Positions 42,681 through 50,061 of a DNA stretch of 64,000 nt are shown piece by piece. Numbering within the stretch: position 1 is the first letter of the stretch; each line of letters opens with the position of its first letter. The position numbers and the translations under genes were made by a program. The DNA comes from CAZRCZ01 sp964598765 (lineage in GTDB: Bacteria; Sumerlaeota; Sumerlaeia; MVZB01; JAJFLK01): the NCBI GenBank assembly GCA_964598765.1, contig CAZRCZ010000010.1, forward strand, positions 95,855 to 159,854. The letters are read 5' to 3'. The notes beneath the pieces were generated by a model. It was not told the DNA's origin. It saw only the letters and a list, made by a program, of their open reading frames with translations, and searched no databases.

Positions 42681-44243
42681 ATGGAATTTTCACCGCGAGG
42701 AACGCATAAATCGCAAAATTTTCTGCGCCGGGTTGATTCGGCGCTGTGGGTTTGCCTGTTGACCGCGGTCGGCTTAGTTCTGCCGGCGCGGGGGGATGAC
42801 GCCCCGTCGGCGAAGAGCGTGACCTTTGCCAAGGACGCCGCGCCGATCATCTTCGACAACTGCGCCGGATGCCATCGCCCCGGCCAGATCGGGCCGATGT
42901 CGCTCTTGAGTTATCAGGAGGTCCGGCCGTGGGCCAAATCCATCAAGAAGGTCGTCGGCGATAAAAAGATGCCCCCTTGGCACGCCGATCCGGCTTACGG
43001 TCATTTCAAAAATGCCATGAATCTGAACGAGGCGCAAATCGCCACGCTCGTGAATTGGGTGGATCAAGGCGCGCCCGAGGGGGACCGTTCGGCCACGCCT
43101 CCGGTTCCCGCGTTCAGCAAAGATAATGAGTGGCGCCTCGGCAAACCCGATCAGGTCTTCACGATGCTCGAGTCTTACAAGGTTGAGGACGACGTCGAGG
43201 ACCACTACGAAAACGTGCTGATTCCCTCCGGATTGGAAACGGACAAGTGGGTGACGGCGACGGAATTGATCCCCGGCGCGCCCGACGTGGTCCATCACAT
43301 TCTCGTCTTCATCGCCAAGCCGGGCAAATTGAATTCCGAAAAACTTAGGACCCTGCGTGACGCCAATCAAGAGGGAGGCGATCCCGATCCTTCGATCCTT
43401 GCCGGAGGGCTTTTCGCCAAATACGCCCCCGGAGCCAATCCCGAAATCTGGCCTGCCGGACATGGACGCCTCATGCCCGCCCATTGCGACATTCTTTTCC
43501 AGATTCATTATCACAAGCAGGCCGGCGCGGGAACGGCGCGGACGGATCGCTCGCGTCTGGCGGTGAAATACGCCGACGGTCCGGTCGAGCATCCGATCAC
43601 GACCGCGTGGCTCGTGAATCCGACGTTCAAACTTGCGCCGGGCGCGAATAACATCGAGGCGCGGTCCAGTTTCAAGTTCATTGACGACGGCCACATCTAC
43701 GCGCTGGCTCCGCATCTTCACCTGCGGGGCAAGGATTTCCTCTTCGAGGCGACCTATCCAGACGGCAAAAAGGAAACGCTCCTGAGCGTGCCGAATTGGG
43801 ATTTTAATTGGCAAATGTCCTACATTTTCAACGAGCCAAAGGAAATTCCCAAAGGAACCGTCATTCGCGTCGTCGCGCATTGGGACAACAGCGCCGCCAA
43901 TCCGAACAATCCCGATCCGAACGAGGAAGTGACGTGGGGCGAAGCCTCGACCGACGAGATGATGATCGGGTTCATGGATTACACCTACGTCAACAAGAAG
44001 CAGTTCCAAGCGCAATACGGCCTTCCCGAAGATCTGCACATTGATCCGTTCGGTCTGGGCGGCAACGGAAACCAACAGCAAAAGATGCGCGAGGAATTCC
44101 GCGAGCAAGCCTTGAAACGCCGCGCGCAGAAGGAAGCCCAACGGAAAGCCAAACTGCAATCCCAACCCAAACCCGCGCCTCAACCGGCGGATGAAAAACC
44201 GGCGCAAACCCCGGAGACCAAGGCGGCGGGAGCGGGGGAATAA
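42681..44243 (+). CDS. Secreted c-type cytochrome / copper-monooxygenase-like protein
   Basis: 520 residues with a signal peptide ending near LPARGDD. Residues ~45-120 carry a haem site DNCAGCHRPGQ (Cys61, Cys64, His65) and KKMPPWHADP with a candidate axial Met. The central ~200-430 part has PDVVHHILVF, PAHCDILFQIHYHK and LAPHLHLRGKDFLFEA, the His patterns of the PHM/DBH (Cu2_monooxygenase) double jelly-roll. The tail ~480-520 is Lys/Gln/Ala/Pro-rich. Proteins of this build occur in planctomycetes and acidobacteria without proven function; a redox role in the periplasm is inferred. Confidence 0.8.
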   Translation: MEFSPRGTHKSQNFLRRVDSALWVCLLTAVGLVLPARGDDAPSAKSVTFAKDAAPIIFDNCAGCHRPGQIGPMSLLSYQEVRPWAKSIKKVVGDKKMPPWHADPAYGHFKNAMNLNEAQIATLVNWVDQGAPEGDRSATPPVPAFSKDNEWRLGKPDQVFTMLESYKVEDDVEDHYENVLIPSGLETDKWVTATELIPGAPDVVHHILVFIAKPGKLNSEKLRTLRDANQEGGDPDPSILAGGLFAKYAPGANPEIWPAGHGRLMPAHCDILFQIHYHKQAGAGTARTDRSRLAVKYADGPVEHPITTAWLVNPTFKLAPGANNIEARSSFKFIDDGHIYALAPHLHLRGKDFLFEATYPDGKKETLLSVPNWDFNWQMSYIFNEPKEIPKGTVIRVVAHWDNSAANPNNPDPNEEVTWGEASTDEMMIGFMDYTYVNKKQFQAQYGLPEDLHIDPFGLGGNGNQQQKMREEFREQALKRRAQKEAQRKAKLQSQPKPAPQPADEKPAQTPETKAAGAGE

Positions 44244-44376
44244 TTGCGATAATTGGGTAGTGTGAGCCCAGCGAATGTTGTAGGGCCGATCCGGCGGACC
44301 GCCCTTATTCAAAAATCATCCGTGAAGGTCATAACCGTATATAAACGAAGGATACGAAGAGGAGGTCCCACCCGCC

Positions 44377-45138
44377 ATGGATCCTGCCGAACGATCGCCT
44401 AGCACGGTTGAGGCAGGTTTTTGGATACGACAGTTCGGTTTGCCTCGGACACGCCCTCAACTGGTTTTTGATCTCATCTTTGGTGTATTGGTTCCAACTT
44501 ATTGCGTCATCCGCGATTTGGACGAAGGCATGGTCTTTTCCGAAGGGGGCCTCTTGGCTCGATGGAACTTGACGGGTTATCTTTCAATCGTGATTGGCGT
44601 TGCGCTACTTCTCTTTTACGCGGCATCGCAACGCCATTCTTTGGTTCTCTCGGGAATGCTTTGGGGATCGGCAACTTTCGCCTCGTTACTGGGGCTTCGG
44701 TTGCTTCCGCTCTCAATAATAGGATTGCTTTTTGTCATCGGTATTTTGGGATTCGCCCCTTTCCTGACGGCTTTTGTTTTCTCCCGGAACGCATATCGTT
44801 GCTATAGAAATTCTTCGTCAAAATTGGAGCCGAGGAAGGCGCGGATTTTGGCGTTCAGCATAGCCGTTATTATCATAGTCATTCCCTTCATTCCGAACGT
44901 GGCGATCCATCATGCCGTCACAAAATTGATTGTGGCCGTGCAATCCGATTCCCAAGCCGAGATTGATAAAAGTATCGGGATTGTCAAACGATTCAAATTT
45001 CTCGAGGATACGGACAGAATCGTCTCCGCATACAGAGACGCCCAAGGAGAGAGCGTGCGCTCACGATTTTCAGACGCCTACCGCCGCATAACGGGGGAGG
45101 AAGTCGAAGAACGGCTGAAGGCGCTCGAAAGCGATTGA
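44377..45138 (+). CDS. Multi-pass membrane protein, unknown function
   Basis: 253 residues with about five hydrophobic helices (LVFDLIFGVLVPTYCVI; LSIVIGVALLLFYA; LVLSGMLWGSATFASLLGL; IIGLLFVIGILGFAPFL; ILAFSIAVIIIVIPFI). They are followed by a soluble, charged C-terminal part (~190-253: SIGIVKRFKFLEDTDRIVSA and YRRITGEEVEERLKALESD). No family recognised. GAGGAGG lies about ten bases upstream of the ATG. It stands alone before the repeat-rich region. Confidence 0.7.
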   Translation: MDPAERSPSTVEAGFWIRQFGLPRTRPQLVFDLIFGVLVPTYCVIRDLDEGMVFSEGGLLARWNLTGYLSIVIGVALLLFYAASQRHSLVLSGMLWGSATFASLLGLRLLPLSIIGLLFVIGILGFAPFLTAFVFSRNAYRCYRNSSSKLEPRKARILAFSIAVIIIVIPFIPNVAIHHAVTKLIVAVQSDSQAEIDKSIGIVKRFKFLEDTDRIVSAYRDAQGESVRSRFSDAYRRITGEEVEERLKALESD

Positions 45139-45177
45139 ATTCTCCGTTCGGGCGCGTTGATTGTTTAGTGCAATTGC

Positions 45178-45198
45178 AATTGTCTGCGTCAGACAATT
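45178..45198 (+). terminator. Possible terminator hairpin after the membrane protein gene
   Basis: AATTGTCTG and CAGACAATT form a perfect 9-bp stem with a CGT loop, 40 bases after the stop codon. There is no strong T-run, so termination is uncertain. Confidence 0.35.
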
Positions 45199-45220
45199 AT
45201 TCGCACTCCCGATACCTGAT

Positions 45221-45293
45221 ACTCAAAAAGTTCCGCCTTGGAATTGCGTTTGCGGATTTGCCTGATCCGAACGTCGTCAAATCCGGCGCGGTC
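45221..45293. repeat. Direct repeat flanking hicBA, left copy
   Basis: 73 bp sharing about 92% identity with 46286-46358 in the same orientation (six mismatches over the first 72 bases by eye). On the minus strand both encode RAGFD(D/N)VR followed by QIRKRNSKAELFE, and many differences fall at third codon positions. They may be gene remnants. Confidence 0.75.
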
Positions 45294-45396
45294 GAACATT
45301 CAAGCATCGAGAACGGGAGCGAGAATTCAAGAATCGAGACCGAGAACGGGTGCGAAAAGATCGGAAACCGGGAAGCGACAAGCAATTGTTTCTCCA

Positions 45397-45582
45397 ATCC
45401 CGAAGGGATTGAATTTGAATAGCCGTGGGTGGAGCGAAGCGGAACCCACGGAAACCGCCCGCCGCTTTTCCGCGACCCCGAAGGGGTCGAACTTGTTGAA
45501 CCCCTTTGGGGTTCCTCTCTCAGGACAATCCATTTTCCGTAGGTTTCACCTACGGCTATTCACATTGGTCCCCTTCGGGGAC
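45397..45582. repeat. REPIN-like inverted doublet
   Basis: The left unit has the hairpin CCCGAAGGG, then GAATAGCCGTGGGT...ACCCACGG (45397-45455). The right unit is its inverted counterpart: CCGTAGGT...ACCTACGGCTATTC, then GGTCCCCTTCGGGGACC (45538-45582). A third hairpin pair, GACCCCGAAGGGGTC and AACCCCTTTGGGGTT, lies between them. Alternating palindromes of this type are dispersed in several phyla. Confidence 0.7.
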
Positions 45583-45698
45583 CTTGTCAGACGTGCGTTT
45601 AGAAATGGAACGCGCTAGGCAATTTTTCATTGAAATCAATTATGCAAGGCGTGGAGGATCATGTTAAAGTTGTTTCATGGCCTGAAGGAAGAACAAAC

Positions 45699-45923
45699 AT
45701 GCAAAACTACCGTTTCGCCACTGTGATCGAAAAAGATGAAGACGGCTACACGGCATCCTGTCCCGAGTTGCAGGGTTGCTACACTCAGGGCGACACCTAT
45801 GAAGAGGTTTTGGCCAATATGCGCGACGCGATCAAATTGCACGTGGAGGATCGGTTGGCGTCGGGCGAGGAAGTCAGAACCGCCGAAAGCGTCCATCTCA
45901 CCTCGCTGGAGATCGCCGTTTGA
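45699..45923 (+). CDS. hicB: HicB-type antitoxin
   Basis: 74 residues. The partial RNase-H-like fold of HicB is clear: YRFATVIEKDEDGYTASCPE, LQGCYTQGDTYEEVLANMRD and AIKLHVEDRLASGEEV. The ATG at 45699 is chosen because GAAGGAAG lies upstream; the longer frame from 45630 has no support. The order antitoxin-then-toxin and the four-base overlap with the toxin are typical of half of hicAB loci. There is no extra DNA-binding domain, so this is the short HicB class. It lies between two direct repeats. Confidence 0.88.
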   Translation: MQNYRFATVIEKDEDGYTASCPELQGCYTQGDTYEEVLANMRDAIKLHVEDRLASGEEVRTAESVHLTSLEIAV

Positions 45924-46102
45924 GTCCGCGTTTGCCAAGGGTGACGGCAAAGGAAATCGTTCGCATCTTGGAACGCCGCGGATTTTCCCTCGCAAGAAGC
46001 AGTGGAAGCCATCACATCTACAAAAATTCCCGCGCCTTGAGAGTCACGGTTCCCGTTCATGGCTCAAAAATCCTGCATCCCAAAATCCTGAGAGCATCAT
46101 GA
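45920..46102 (+). CDS. hicA: HicA-type toxin, C-terminus frameshifted
   Basis: 60 residues starting with TTG within the hicB stop. The double-stranded-RNA-binding-like fold is visible: VTAKEIVRILERRGFSLARS, GSHHIYKN with the catalytic His, and LRVTVPVHGSKILHPKILR. The frame stops at 46102, but the next phase continues with IMSDAELRPEDLTD to a stop at 46140, exactly the kind of helix that ends normal HicA proteins. One missing base near 46093 would explain this. The toxin is thus a C-terminally truncated, possibly inactive form, unless this is a sequencing error. Confidence 0.75.
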   Translation: MSPRLPRVTAKEIVRILERRGFSLARSSGSHHIYKNSRALRVTVPVHGSKILHPKILRAS

Positions 46103-46285
46103 GCGACGCCGAGTTGCGACCCGAAGACTTAACCGACTGAATCCTCTTACGGAAATTTCATAAACACCAAAAAAACAAAGCAAAAAGTCCTCAATCCAAG
46201 AGGTGCTTGGGACGGGACACGAGCGGCATTGGCCGCAAGCGCATTACATCCCGTCAGCAATTCGTTCGTATCCCGAACACCCCAA

Positions 46286-46358
46286 ACTCAAAAAGTTCCG
46301 CCTTGGAATTGCGTTTGCGGATTTGAGTGACACGAACGTTGTCAAATCCCGCGCGGTC
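46286..46358. repeat. Direct repeat flanking hicBA, right copy
   Basis: Partner of 45221-45293, 1065 bases away in the same orientation. In this copy the minus-strand frame extends further upstream (SEEIYKGTLDRAGFDNVRVT), consistent with a decayed coding fragment. Confidence 0.75.
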
Positions 46359-46424
46359 CAGCGTTCCCTTATAGATTTCCTCGGAGGGAAGGAGCGTGTC
46401 GTCGGGGCCTTTTGAAGGCGAATG

Positions 46425-46479
46425 TGGAGTGCGGGAGCTTGCTCCCGCTTTCGTCGAGGCGGCTTGCCGCCGCACTCCA
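46425..46479. repeat. Three-way palindromic intergenic element
   Basis: The outer stem TGGAGTGCGG/CCGCACTCCA encloses two hairpins, GGGAGC-TT-GCTCCC and GGCGGC-TT-GCCGCC. This cruciform-capable arrangement recurs between genes in Verrucomicrobia-like bacteria. Confidence 0.6.
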
Positions 46480-46517
46480 AAACCCGAATTTTTTTCTCAA
46501 GAACAGCCGAACGTGAA

Positions 46518-46596
46518 GGTGGGAGGCGCGGTCCCCGCGGCGACGGTTCCGCCATCAATTCTGCCGGACATCGCGGCGCGGAGCGCCCCTCCCACC
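46518..46596. repeat. Long inverted intergenic repeat
   Basis: GGTGGGAGG (46518-46526) pairs with CCTCCCACC (46588-46596), and the inner arms are imperfect inverted GC-rich copies. It is non-coding, part of the 627-base repeat-filled gap before the mutase gene. Confidence 0.55.
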
Positions 46597-46605
46597 ATAA
46601 CTTTT

Positions 46606-46663
46606 AGGAAATTCGAGGCACAGGTAGGCGGACAAACCCCCGCGAGCCAGTCCCTGAATTTCT
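46606..46663 (+). repeat. Dispersed palindromic element, copy 2
   Basis: 58 bp starting AGGAAATTCGAGG and ending CCTGAATTTCT, with the core GGCGGAC and AACCCCCGCGAGCCAG. It aligns to 52982-53039 with about eight mismatches, and to 760-815 in inverse orientation. The ends GGAAATTC/GAATTTC are inverted. Confidence 0.7.
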
Positions 46664-46767
46664 GATGGCGGTTACTTTGCCAATCCTGTTCATCCCCGTT
46701 CAAAACGACGTTCGATTGACACCCGCCGATGATTGGCGCAAAATCGGCGCGACAAGGATTTTTCTCC

Positions 46768-48288
46768 ATGACTTCCGAACTTTCTCCCGGCGCGTATCCG
46801 TTCACCCGCGGGATTCATCCCGACATGTATCGCCAGCGGCTCTGGACGATGCGGCAATACGCCGGATTCGGCGACGCCGCCGCGACCAACGCCCGGTTCC
46901 GCCAGCTTCTCAGCCAAGGGATGATGGGGCTTTCGCTTGCCTTTGATTTACCGACGCAGATCGGCATGGATTCGGACGCCGAACTCGCGCTCGGCGAAGT
47001 CGGGCGGGTCGGCGTCGCAATTGACACGGTTGAGGACATGGCGCGCGTTTTCGAGGGAATTGACACCGGCGCGATCACGACCTCCATGACGATCAACGCG
47101 CCCGCCTCGGTCCTCTTGGCGATGTATCTGGTCGTCAGCGAAGAGCGCGGCGTGAGTTGGGACAAGGTCGGCGGGACGGTCCAGAACGACATTCTCAAGG
47201 AATACGCCGCGCGCGGGACTTACATCTATCCCGCCGGACCTTCCATCCGACTGACGGTGGACGTGATGCAATTTTGTGTGGACCGCGTCCCGAAGTGGAA
47301 CCCGATTTCGGTCAGCGGCTATCACATCCGAGAAGCGGGCGCGACGGCGGCGCAGGAGCTTGCCCTCACCCTCGGCGACGGGATCGCCTATCTGAAGGCG
47401 TCGGTGGATCGCGGACTCGACGGCGCAAAGATAGCGCGGCAGATGTCGTTTTTCTTTAGCTCCGACAATAATTTTTTTGAGGAAATCGCCAAGTTCCGCG
47501 CGGCGCGCCGCATGTGGGCGAAGATCGTCAAGGATCGTTTCGGCATCGGCGACGACCGCGCGCAAAAACTCCGCTTCCACGCGCAAACCGGCGGTTCAAC
47601 GCTTACCCAGCAGGAGCCGGAGAACAACGCCATTCGCGTCGCGTATCAGGCGATGGCGGCGGTCTTGGGGGGGTGCCAATCGCTCCACACCAACGGGCGC
47701 GACGAAGCGATTTCGCTCCCGAGCGAGGCGGCGGCCAAGCTCGCCCTGCGGACCCAGCAGATTTTGGGCTATGAAACCCACATCGCCGACGAACCCGATC
47801 CGCTCGGCGGCGCGCCCTACATTGAGAACTTGACCGACAAACTGGAGGCCGAAGCGAACGAAATTATTTCGCGGATTGACAAAATGGGGGGCATGGTCGA
47901 GGCGGTTTCCTGCGGCGCGGCGCGGCGGATGATCGCCGAAAGCGCGTATCAACACGCGCAGGAATTTGACCGATTGGATCGCAAGGTGATCGGCGTGAAT
48001 TTTCCGAAAGGCTCGACGGCCAACGGCTCCAAGGAGGAAATCGAAACGTTCGCCTTGGACGAGCGGATCGAGGCTGATCAGGTTGCGCGGTTGAAGGAAT
48101 TTCGCAACCGACGCGATTCGGCGGGGGCGCAAAAAGCCTTGGACGATCTTCGCCAAGCCGCCCGCGATGAGAAGGCGTCCCTCATGCCGCCGATCGTCGA
48201 AGCCGTCCGCAAGCGCGCCACGCTGGGCGAAATCTGCGATGTCCTGCGCGGCGTCTTCGGCGAGCATCGCGACAATGTGTCATTGTAA
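46768..48288 (+). CDS. mutA: Methylmalonyl-CoA mutase large (catalytic) subunit
   Basis: 506 residues. The acyl-CoA barrel is intact: YPFTRGIHPDMYRQRLWTMR, QYAGFGDAAATNARFR, GLSLAFDLPTQIGMDSD, VGVAIDTVEDM, TTSMTINAPASVLLAMY, GTVQNDILKEYAARGTYIYP, SVSGYHIREAGATAAQELA and QTGGSTLTQQEPENN. There is no C-terminal cobalamin-binding domain (no DxHxxG), so this is the two-subunit, archaeal-like type that needs a separate small B12-binding protein, absent from the window. It interconverts methylmalonyl-CoA and succinyl-CoA; related isobutyryl- or ethylmalonyl-CoA mutases cannot be excluded. The start at 46768 has AAGGA upstream. Confidence 0.9.
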   Translation: MTSELSPGAYPFTRGIHPDMYRQRLWTMRQYAGFGDAAATNARFRQLLSQGMMGLSLAFDLPTQIGMDSDAELALGEVGRVGVAIDTVEDMARVFEGIDTGAITTSMTINAPASVLLAMYLVVSEERGVSWDKVGGTVQNDILKEYAARGTYIYPAGPSIRLTVDVMQFCVDRVPKWNPISVSGYHIREAGATAAQELALTLGDGIAYLKASVDRGLDGAKIARQMSFFFSSDNNFFEEIAKFRAARRMWAKIVKDRFGIGDDRAQKLRFHAQTGGSTLTQQEPENNAIRVAYQAMAAVLGGCQSLHTNGRDEAISLPSEAAAKLALRTQQILGYETHIADEPDPLGGAPYIENLTDKLEAEANEIISRIDKMGGMVEAVSCGAARRMIAESAYQHAQEFDRLDRKVIGVNFPKGSTANGSKEEIETFALDERIEADQVARLKEFRNRRDSAGAQKALDDLRQAARDEKASLMPPIVEAVRKRATLGEICDVLRGVFGEHRDNVSL

Positions 48289-48335
48289 TCTCCAAATGTC
48301 TGCCGGAGGAACGCCGCCGGGAGAGGATTCTTCAG

Positions 48336-48827
48336 ATGCCGTTCTGGAATAGGGTGAAAGATCTCGAACCGTTCGACACATGGGGGGCAATGGAAGCGGC
48401 TTTAAGCGAGCGCTTCTTCGACGGGCTGAGTTTAGCCGTGGGACGTGACAACCGTCTGACGGGCGCGATCTATTTGTTGGGTTACACGGTGGAAATGATC
48501 CTCAAGGTCGCTTATTTTCGATTCCTCGGAGTTCCGAGCGCGCAGAATCTCGCTCAACAGCTGGATGCGATTAAGGGTCATTCTCTGATGAAGAAAAAGA
48601 ATCTCCATGATCTCGAAGGCTGGATGCATCTGATTTTCGACGTAAGAAGCGCGAATGGAATGATGCTCAACCCTGCCGTTGCGGCGGAGTTGCGGAGAAA
48701 TGTGGGAATCGCTCAAAGCAATTGGAAGGAGACCTTGCGATATAAAAGCACGCTTGCCGTTGCGGCCGAAATAGAAGAGATGTTTTCGTCGGTCAATTGG
48801 TTGTATAATCACCGTCAAAGGATCTAG
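48336..48827 (+). CDS. Helical HEPN-like protein, first of a gene pair
   Basis: 163 residues, nearly all helical (WGAMEAALSERFFDGLSLAV; TGAIYLLGYTVEMILKVAYF; LMKKKNLHDLEGWMHLIFDV; LAVAAEIEEMFSSVNWLYNH). The GYTVEMILK and HDLEGW segments recall HEPN/nucleotidyltransferase-substrate-binding proteins, which often pair with a small partner. A canonical R-x4-6-H motif is not clear. The next gene starts 11 bases downstream. Function unknown; a toxin-antitoxin-like or RNA-handling role is inference only. Confidence 0.6.
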   Translation: MPFWNRVKDLEPFDTWGAMEAALSERFFDGLSLAVGRDNRLTGAIYLLGYTVEMILKVAYFRFLGVPSAQNLAQQLDAIKGHSLMKKKNLHDLEGWMHLIFDVRSANGMMLNPAVAAELRRNVGIAQSNWKETLRYKSTLAVAAEIEEMFSSVNWLYNHRQRI

Positions 48828-48838
48828 GAGAATTCCGT

Positions 48839-49156
48839 ATGCCGTATACTCGCCGTCTTCCGTCTGAAGCAAAAACCTATCCGGAGTTAGTCCAAGCAAT
48901 CTTTGATGAATTCGACCGGGTGTCATCCACCGATCCCGGCGCGCCGCGAATTTATGAGGAAGCGTTGTCGCGGAGCGACTACAGCCACGTCACCGTCGTT
49001 TGGGAGAGGTGGAAAGATCTTGGTCCCGAGACAAGAAGCGGAATCATTCTTGACGCCTACGAAAAGAAATGGGGACGGGAGAAAATCATGAAGATTGCTT
49101 CCGCGCTAGGTCTCACGCAAGCCGAGGCGGACCGGCTGGGGCTAAAATTGGAATAA
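48839..49156 (+). CDS. Small conserved protein, second of the gene pair
   Basis: 105 residues. It contains IFDEFDRVSSTDPGAPRIYE, SDYSHVTVVWERWKDLGPET, RSGIILDAYEKKWGREKIMK and ASALGLTQAEADRLGL. The VVWERW-D-L...RS-IILDAYE pattern is one I have seen in small uncharacterised proteins but cannot name. AGGAGAATTCCGT lies just upstream of the ATG. It is tightly linked to the HEPN-like gene. Confidence 0.6.
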   Translation: MPYTRRLPSEAKTYPELVQAIFDEFDRVSSTDPGAPRIYEEALSRSDYSHVTVVWERWKDLGPETRSGIILDAYEKKWGREKIMKIASALGLTQAEADRLGLKLE

Positions 49157-49179
49157 GCCTAAGTTCTCGATCGGTCGCG

Positions 49180-50061
49180 TCATTTCAACTCAAATTCCTC
49201 GCCGTCGGCCTCCAGCGTGACCGAAGATTTATTGATCTTTTTTACTAAGACGCCTTCCAGCCGCTTGCCTTCCTGAACGATCTCGCCGTTAATGATCGCC
49301 ATTGGGTCCTTCTCGCTCCAAAAAATCCCTTCCAATTTGTAGCTCTCCCGGATTTCCGAGGAGGACGACTTGTGCGCGGGTTTCGGGGGCGGGGAAGGTT
49401 CTGAAGATTCCGCGGCTTCCGCTTTAGTTTCGACCGGGGTCGGTTTCTCCTCGGCGGGGGTCGGCTTGGCTTTTTCGGGTGTCGGCTTGGCCGGCGCGGC
49501 GGCGGATTTTGATTTCGATGATTTTGGCGAAGCGCTCTTCTCCGGTTTTGGGCGTAGAGAAACCGGCGACGGCGTCGTTTCGGCTTTCACCGACAATTCC
49601 ACCTTAACCACAACCGGAGTTTGGGCCGGAACGGGCGGTTCCGGGGAAGGGATCGGAGCGACCGCCGCCATTGCATCGGGTTCAGTTTTCGGCGATGACG
49701 ACGCTTCTTGGGACTTGGGTGTCCCGGGGGCGTTCGCCCCGCTCTTTTCAGGCAACGGCAAAATTTTGCTGTAATCTTGATTTGATTCCCGTTTCTCGCC
49801 TCTCAATCGATCATTCATAAAAAATCCGGCGCCCACCGCAACCACGCCGATCACGATTCCCCCCGCGAAAATTTTCCGATTGGATCGGGTTTGCGGAGGA
49901 AGCGTTTTGGCAATCGGGGGAAGCGGGGCGAACTCCGCCGGATTGCGCGGCGGTTGCGCTTTCTGCAAAAGTTGGGCGGGCGTGGGCGCCGGCGGGAGGG
50001 CCGGGGTTCCGGCGGGTTGCGACCCCTGATCCTTTTCAAGAGCTTTCGAGATGATGCTCAT
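49180..50061 (-). CDS. GspB-like secretion accessory protein
   Basis: 293 residues: a short cytoplasmic N-terminus MSIISKALEKDQ, a Pro-rich stretch, one membrane helix (about 64-82, FAGGIVIGVVAVGAGFF), a long Pro/Ala/Ser/Lys periplasmic linker, and a C-terminal folded domain (YKLEGIFWSEKDPMAIING, EIVQEGKRLEGVLVKKINKS). This build matches GspB/ExeB, which works with the ATPase GspA/ExeA to place the type II secretin in the outer membrane through the peptidoglycan. Its start overlaps the stop of the GspA-like gene by one base (TGATG), so the two are coupled. Confidence 0.8.
   Translation of the reverse strand: MSIISKALEKDQGSQPAGTPALPPAPTPAQLLQKAQPPRNPAEFAPLPPIAKTLPPQTRSNRKIFAGGIVIGVVAVGAGFFMNDRLRGEKRESNQDYSKILPLPEKSGANAPGTPKSQEASSSPKTEPDAMAAVAPIPSPEPPVPAQTPVVVKVELSVKAETTPSPVSLRPKPEKSASPKSSKSKSAAAPAKPTPEKAKPTPAEEKPTPVETKAEAAESSEPSPPPKPAHKSSSSEIRESYKLEGIFWSEKDPMAIINGEIVQEGKRLEGVLVKKINKSSVTLEADGEEFELK

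Noticed and set aside
42248..42859. Minus-strand 203-codon frame between the oxidoreductase and the cytochrome gene
   Set aside because: It crosses a repeat cluster and overlaps the plus-strand signal peptide region, with no family resemblance.
45135..45422. Plus-strand 95-codon frame containing LKKFRLGIAFADL
   Set aside because: The segment is part of the direct repeat; the minus-strand reading looks more protein-like, and the frame runs into the REPIN-like element.
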